Source of the DNA: an uncultured Alistipes sp.
Lineage (GTDB): Bacteria; Bacteroidota; Bacteroidia; Bacteroidales; Rikenellaceae
Length of the DNA: 64,000 bases
Direction: 5' to 3'
Assembly (NCBI GenBank): GCA_947573795.1
Contig: CANPHE010000002.1
Span: forward strand, 1 to 64,000
The notes beneath the pieces were generated by a model. That model was not told where the DNA came from. It did not search any database and saw nothing but the letters and a program-made list of their open reading frames with translations. Below, piece by piece: positions 62,870 through 64,000 of the stretch (positions are counted from its first letter, which is position 1; each line of letters starts with the position of its first letter). Both the position numbers and the translations under genes were made by a program.

Positions 62870-63916
62870 ATGTTCCGTTTCGCAAATCCGCAATACCTCT
62901 GGCTGCTGGCGCTCATTCCCGCCATGGCGCTCCTTTTCGCACTGGCAGCCCGCAGCCGCATGCGTCGTCTGGCCCGTTTCGGGCGTCCGTCGACCCTCGC
63001 CGAGTTGATGCCCGAAGTGGCACGAGGACGTATCGTCCTGAAATTCGTTGTGTTCTGCACGGCCATCATGTTGTTGGTCTTCGCAGCGGCTCGCCCGCAG
63101 TTCGGGTCCAAACTCCGCGAGGAGAAGGCGCAGGGCATCGAAATGTTGCTCGTCGTCGATGTCTCGAACTCGATGCTGGCCGAGGATTTCGAGCCCAACC
63201 GTCTCGAACGCACCAAATACGCCATCAACAAGCTCTTCGACGGGCTGAAGCAGGATCGCGTGGGGCTGGTCGTCTTCGCCGGAGAGCCCAAGGTGCAGCT
63301 CCCCATCACCACCGACTACCGCATGGCCAAGGCCTTCGCGCGACGGATCGACCCGTCGCTGGTCTCGGTGCAGGGCACGGCCGTGGGCAAGGCGCTCGAA
63401 CAATCGCTGCTGGCCTTCTCGGAGAGCGGCGACGACCGACACGGCCGGGCCGTGATCCTGATTACCGACGGTGAGAACCACGACGACGATGCGCTGGCCG
63501 TGGCGAAACGAGCCGCAGAATTGGGTATCCGCATCTACACCATCGGTATCGGCACGCCGGAAGGGGCACCGATCCGCATCGACGGCGAATTCATCCGGGA
63601 CGAACAGGGCGAAATGGTCGTCTCGAAACTCAACGAGGAGATGCTCGTGCAGATCGCCGATCTGACGGGCGGCGCCTATGTCCGCGCCACGAAGCAGGAT
63701 ATCGGTCTGGACGAAATCGTCCGCAGCATCAACGCCCTGGAGCAGGCGGAACTTTCGACCACGCGTTTCGAGGAGTTCGACGAACAGTACCAATACCTCG
63801 TCCTGGCCGCGCTCGTGCTGCTGCTGATCGAATTGCTGCTGCTGGACCGCCGCAATCCGCTGCTGGCACACCTCAATATCTTCCGCGAAAAGCGGGAGGA
63901 GAGCCCCCGCGTTTGA
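62870..63916 (+). CDS. batB: BatB: membrane-anchored vWA protein
   Basis: 348 aa. Same plan as BatA: helices at about 9-27 and 56-75, vWA with D97-x-S99-x-S101 (DVSNS), then TDGENHDDDALAVAKRAAE, and a C-terminal helix (about 302-325). The end is basic. A strong terminator 29 bp after its stop suggests the transcript ends here. Confidence 0.92.
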   Translation: MFRFANPQYLWLLALIPAMALLFALAARSRMRRLARFGRPSTLAELMPEVARGRIVLKFVVFCTAIMLLVFAAARPQFGSKLREEKAQGIEMLLVVDVSNSMLAEDFEPNRLERTKYAINKLFDGLKQDRVGLVVFAGEPKVQLPITTDYRMAKAFARRIDPSLVSVQGTAVGKALEQSLLAFSESGDDRHGRAVILITDGENHDDDALAVAKRAAELGIRIYTIGIGTPEGAPIRIDGEFIRDEQGEMVVSKLNEEMLVQIADLTGGAYVRATKQDIGLDEIVRSINALEQAELSTTRFEEFDEQYQYLVLAALVLLLIELLLLDRRNPLLAHLNIFREKREESPRV

Positions 63917-63945
63917 GCCGCACCGAAAGTGCGCACCGAAAAGAG

Positions 63946-63983
63946 AAAAGGTGAAAAGTCGAATGTACTTTTCACCTTTTTCC
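63946..63983 (+). terminator. Terminator after batB
   Basis: A perfect 14-bp stem, AAAAGGTGAAAAGT with ACTTTTCACCTTTT around a 7-base loop, followed by TCCTTT. Confidence 0.85.
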
Positions 63984-64000
63984 TTTAAAAGGGACCCGCC

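Noticed and set aside
1..64000. CRISPR arrays, integrases, restriction or toxin-antitoxin genes
   Set aside because: None could be supported. The repeats present lack regular spacers and no cas-like or integrase motif was found.

Overview
The window reads as a chromosomal segment of a GC-rich member of the Bacteroidales, most like Alistipes. Three things support this. The -7 boxes follow the Bacteroidetes form (TAnnTTTG) and there are no strong Shine-Dalgarno leaders. Typical Bacteroidetes families are present: a hybrid two-component system with an AraC output, DUF4954, a Bat operon, PepSY-like secreted proteins, and an SSB ending in DDLPF. Most of the segment is housekeeping; I see no prophage, insertion sequence, CRISPR array, rRNA or convincing tRNA.

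Layout. 0-5 kb: a four-gene accessory locus of a WG-repeat kinase-like protein, DUF4954, a von Willebrand A protein and a WG-repeat pseudokinase. 5-11 kb: trxB, ribonuclease Z, a SpoU methyltransferase, a surface lipoprotein, an AlkD-like protein, a DPM1-like glycosyltransferase and a PepSY-like protein. 11.5 kb: the RNase P RNA gene. 12.5-18 kb (minus): rsfS-ftsH-cdsA-psd-AI-2E family-riboflavin kinase, a membrane-lipid and quality-control operon. 18-28.5 kb: mutY, a Ca2+/Na+ exchanger, a ZIP transporter, an MFP-RND-OMF efflux operon, and tmk with a DoxX-like protein. 29-34 kb (minus): sufB-[Fe-S flavoprotein]-sufC-sufD-sufS. 34-38.5 kb: a 1462-aa hybrid two-component regulator. 38.6-41 kb (minus): lpxK, a purine nucleoside phosphorylase and ssb. 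41-44 kb: an M23 peptidase, ispD, a PH-like membrane protein and rubredoxin. 44-54 kb: GDPD, GNAT, dipeptidyl peptidase III, an outer-membrane barrel, a cysteine desulfidase-like protein, a histidine phosphatase and ahcY. 54-57.6 kb: DUF456, panC-panD, and a radical SAM gene divergent from an HxlR regulator. 57.8-64 kb: moxR, DUF58, a BatD-like/DUF4381 protein, a TPR protein, batA and batB.

The least ordinary content is between the genes. (1) A promoter-bearing palindromic repeat of about 75 bp occurs in tandem pairs in front of rnpB, the rsfS-ftsH operon and the cysteine desulfidase gene. Its palindrome arms differ in sequence but keep their symmetry, and two copies are identical over 66 bp in opposite orientation. 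(2) A GC-rich mosaic repeat occupies at least ten intergenic gaps. (3) A second repeat of about 130 bp occurs two or three times. Among the proteins, the points of interest are the kinase/pseudokinase/vWA locus, an iron-sulfur flavoprotein inside the suf operon, a short SufD, a stand-alone riboflavin kinase, and two 9-bp G/C tracts that could slip: one inside the two-component regulator gene, one just upstream of the outer-membrane barrel gene.
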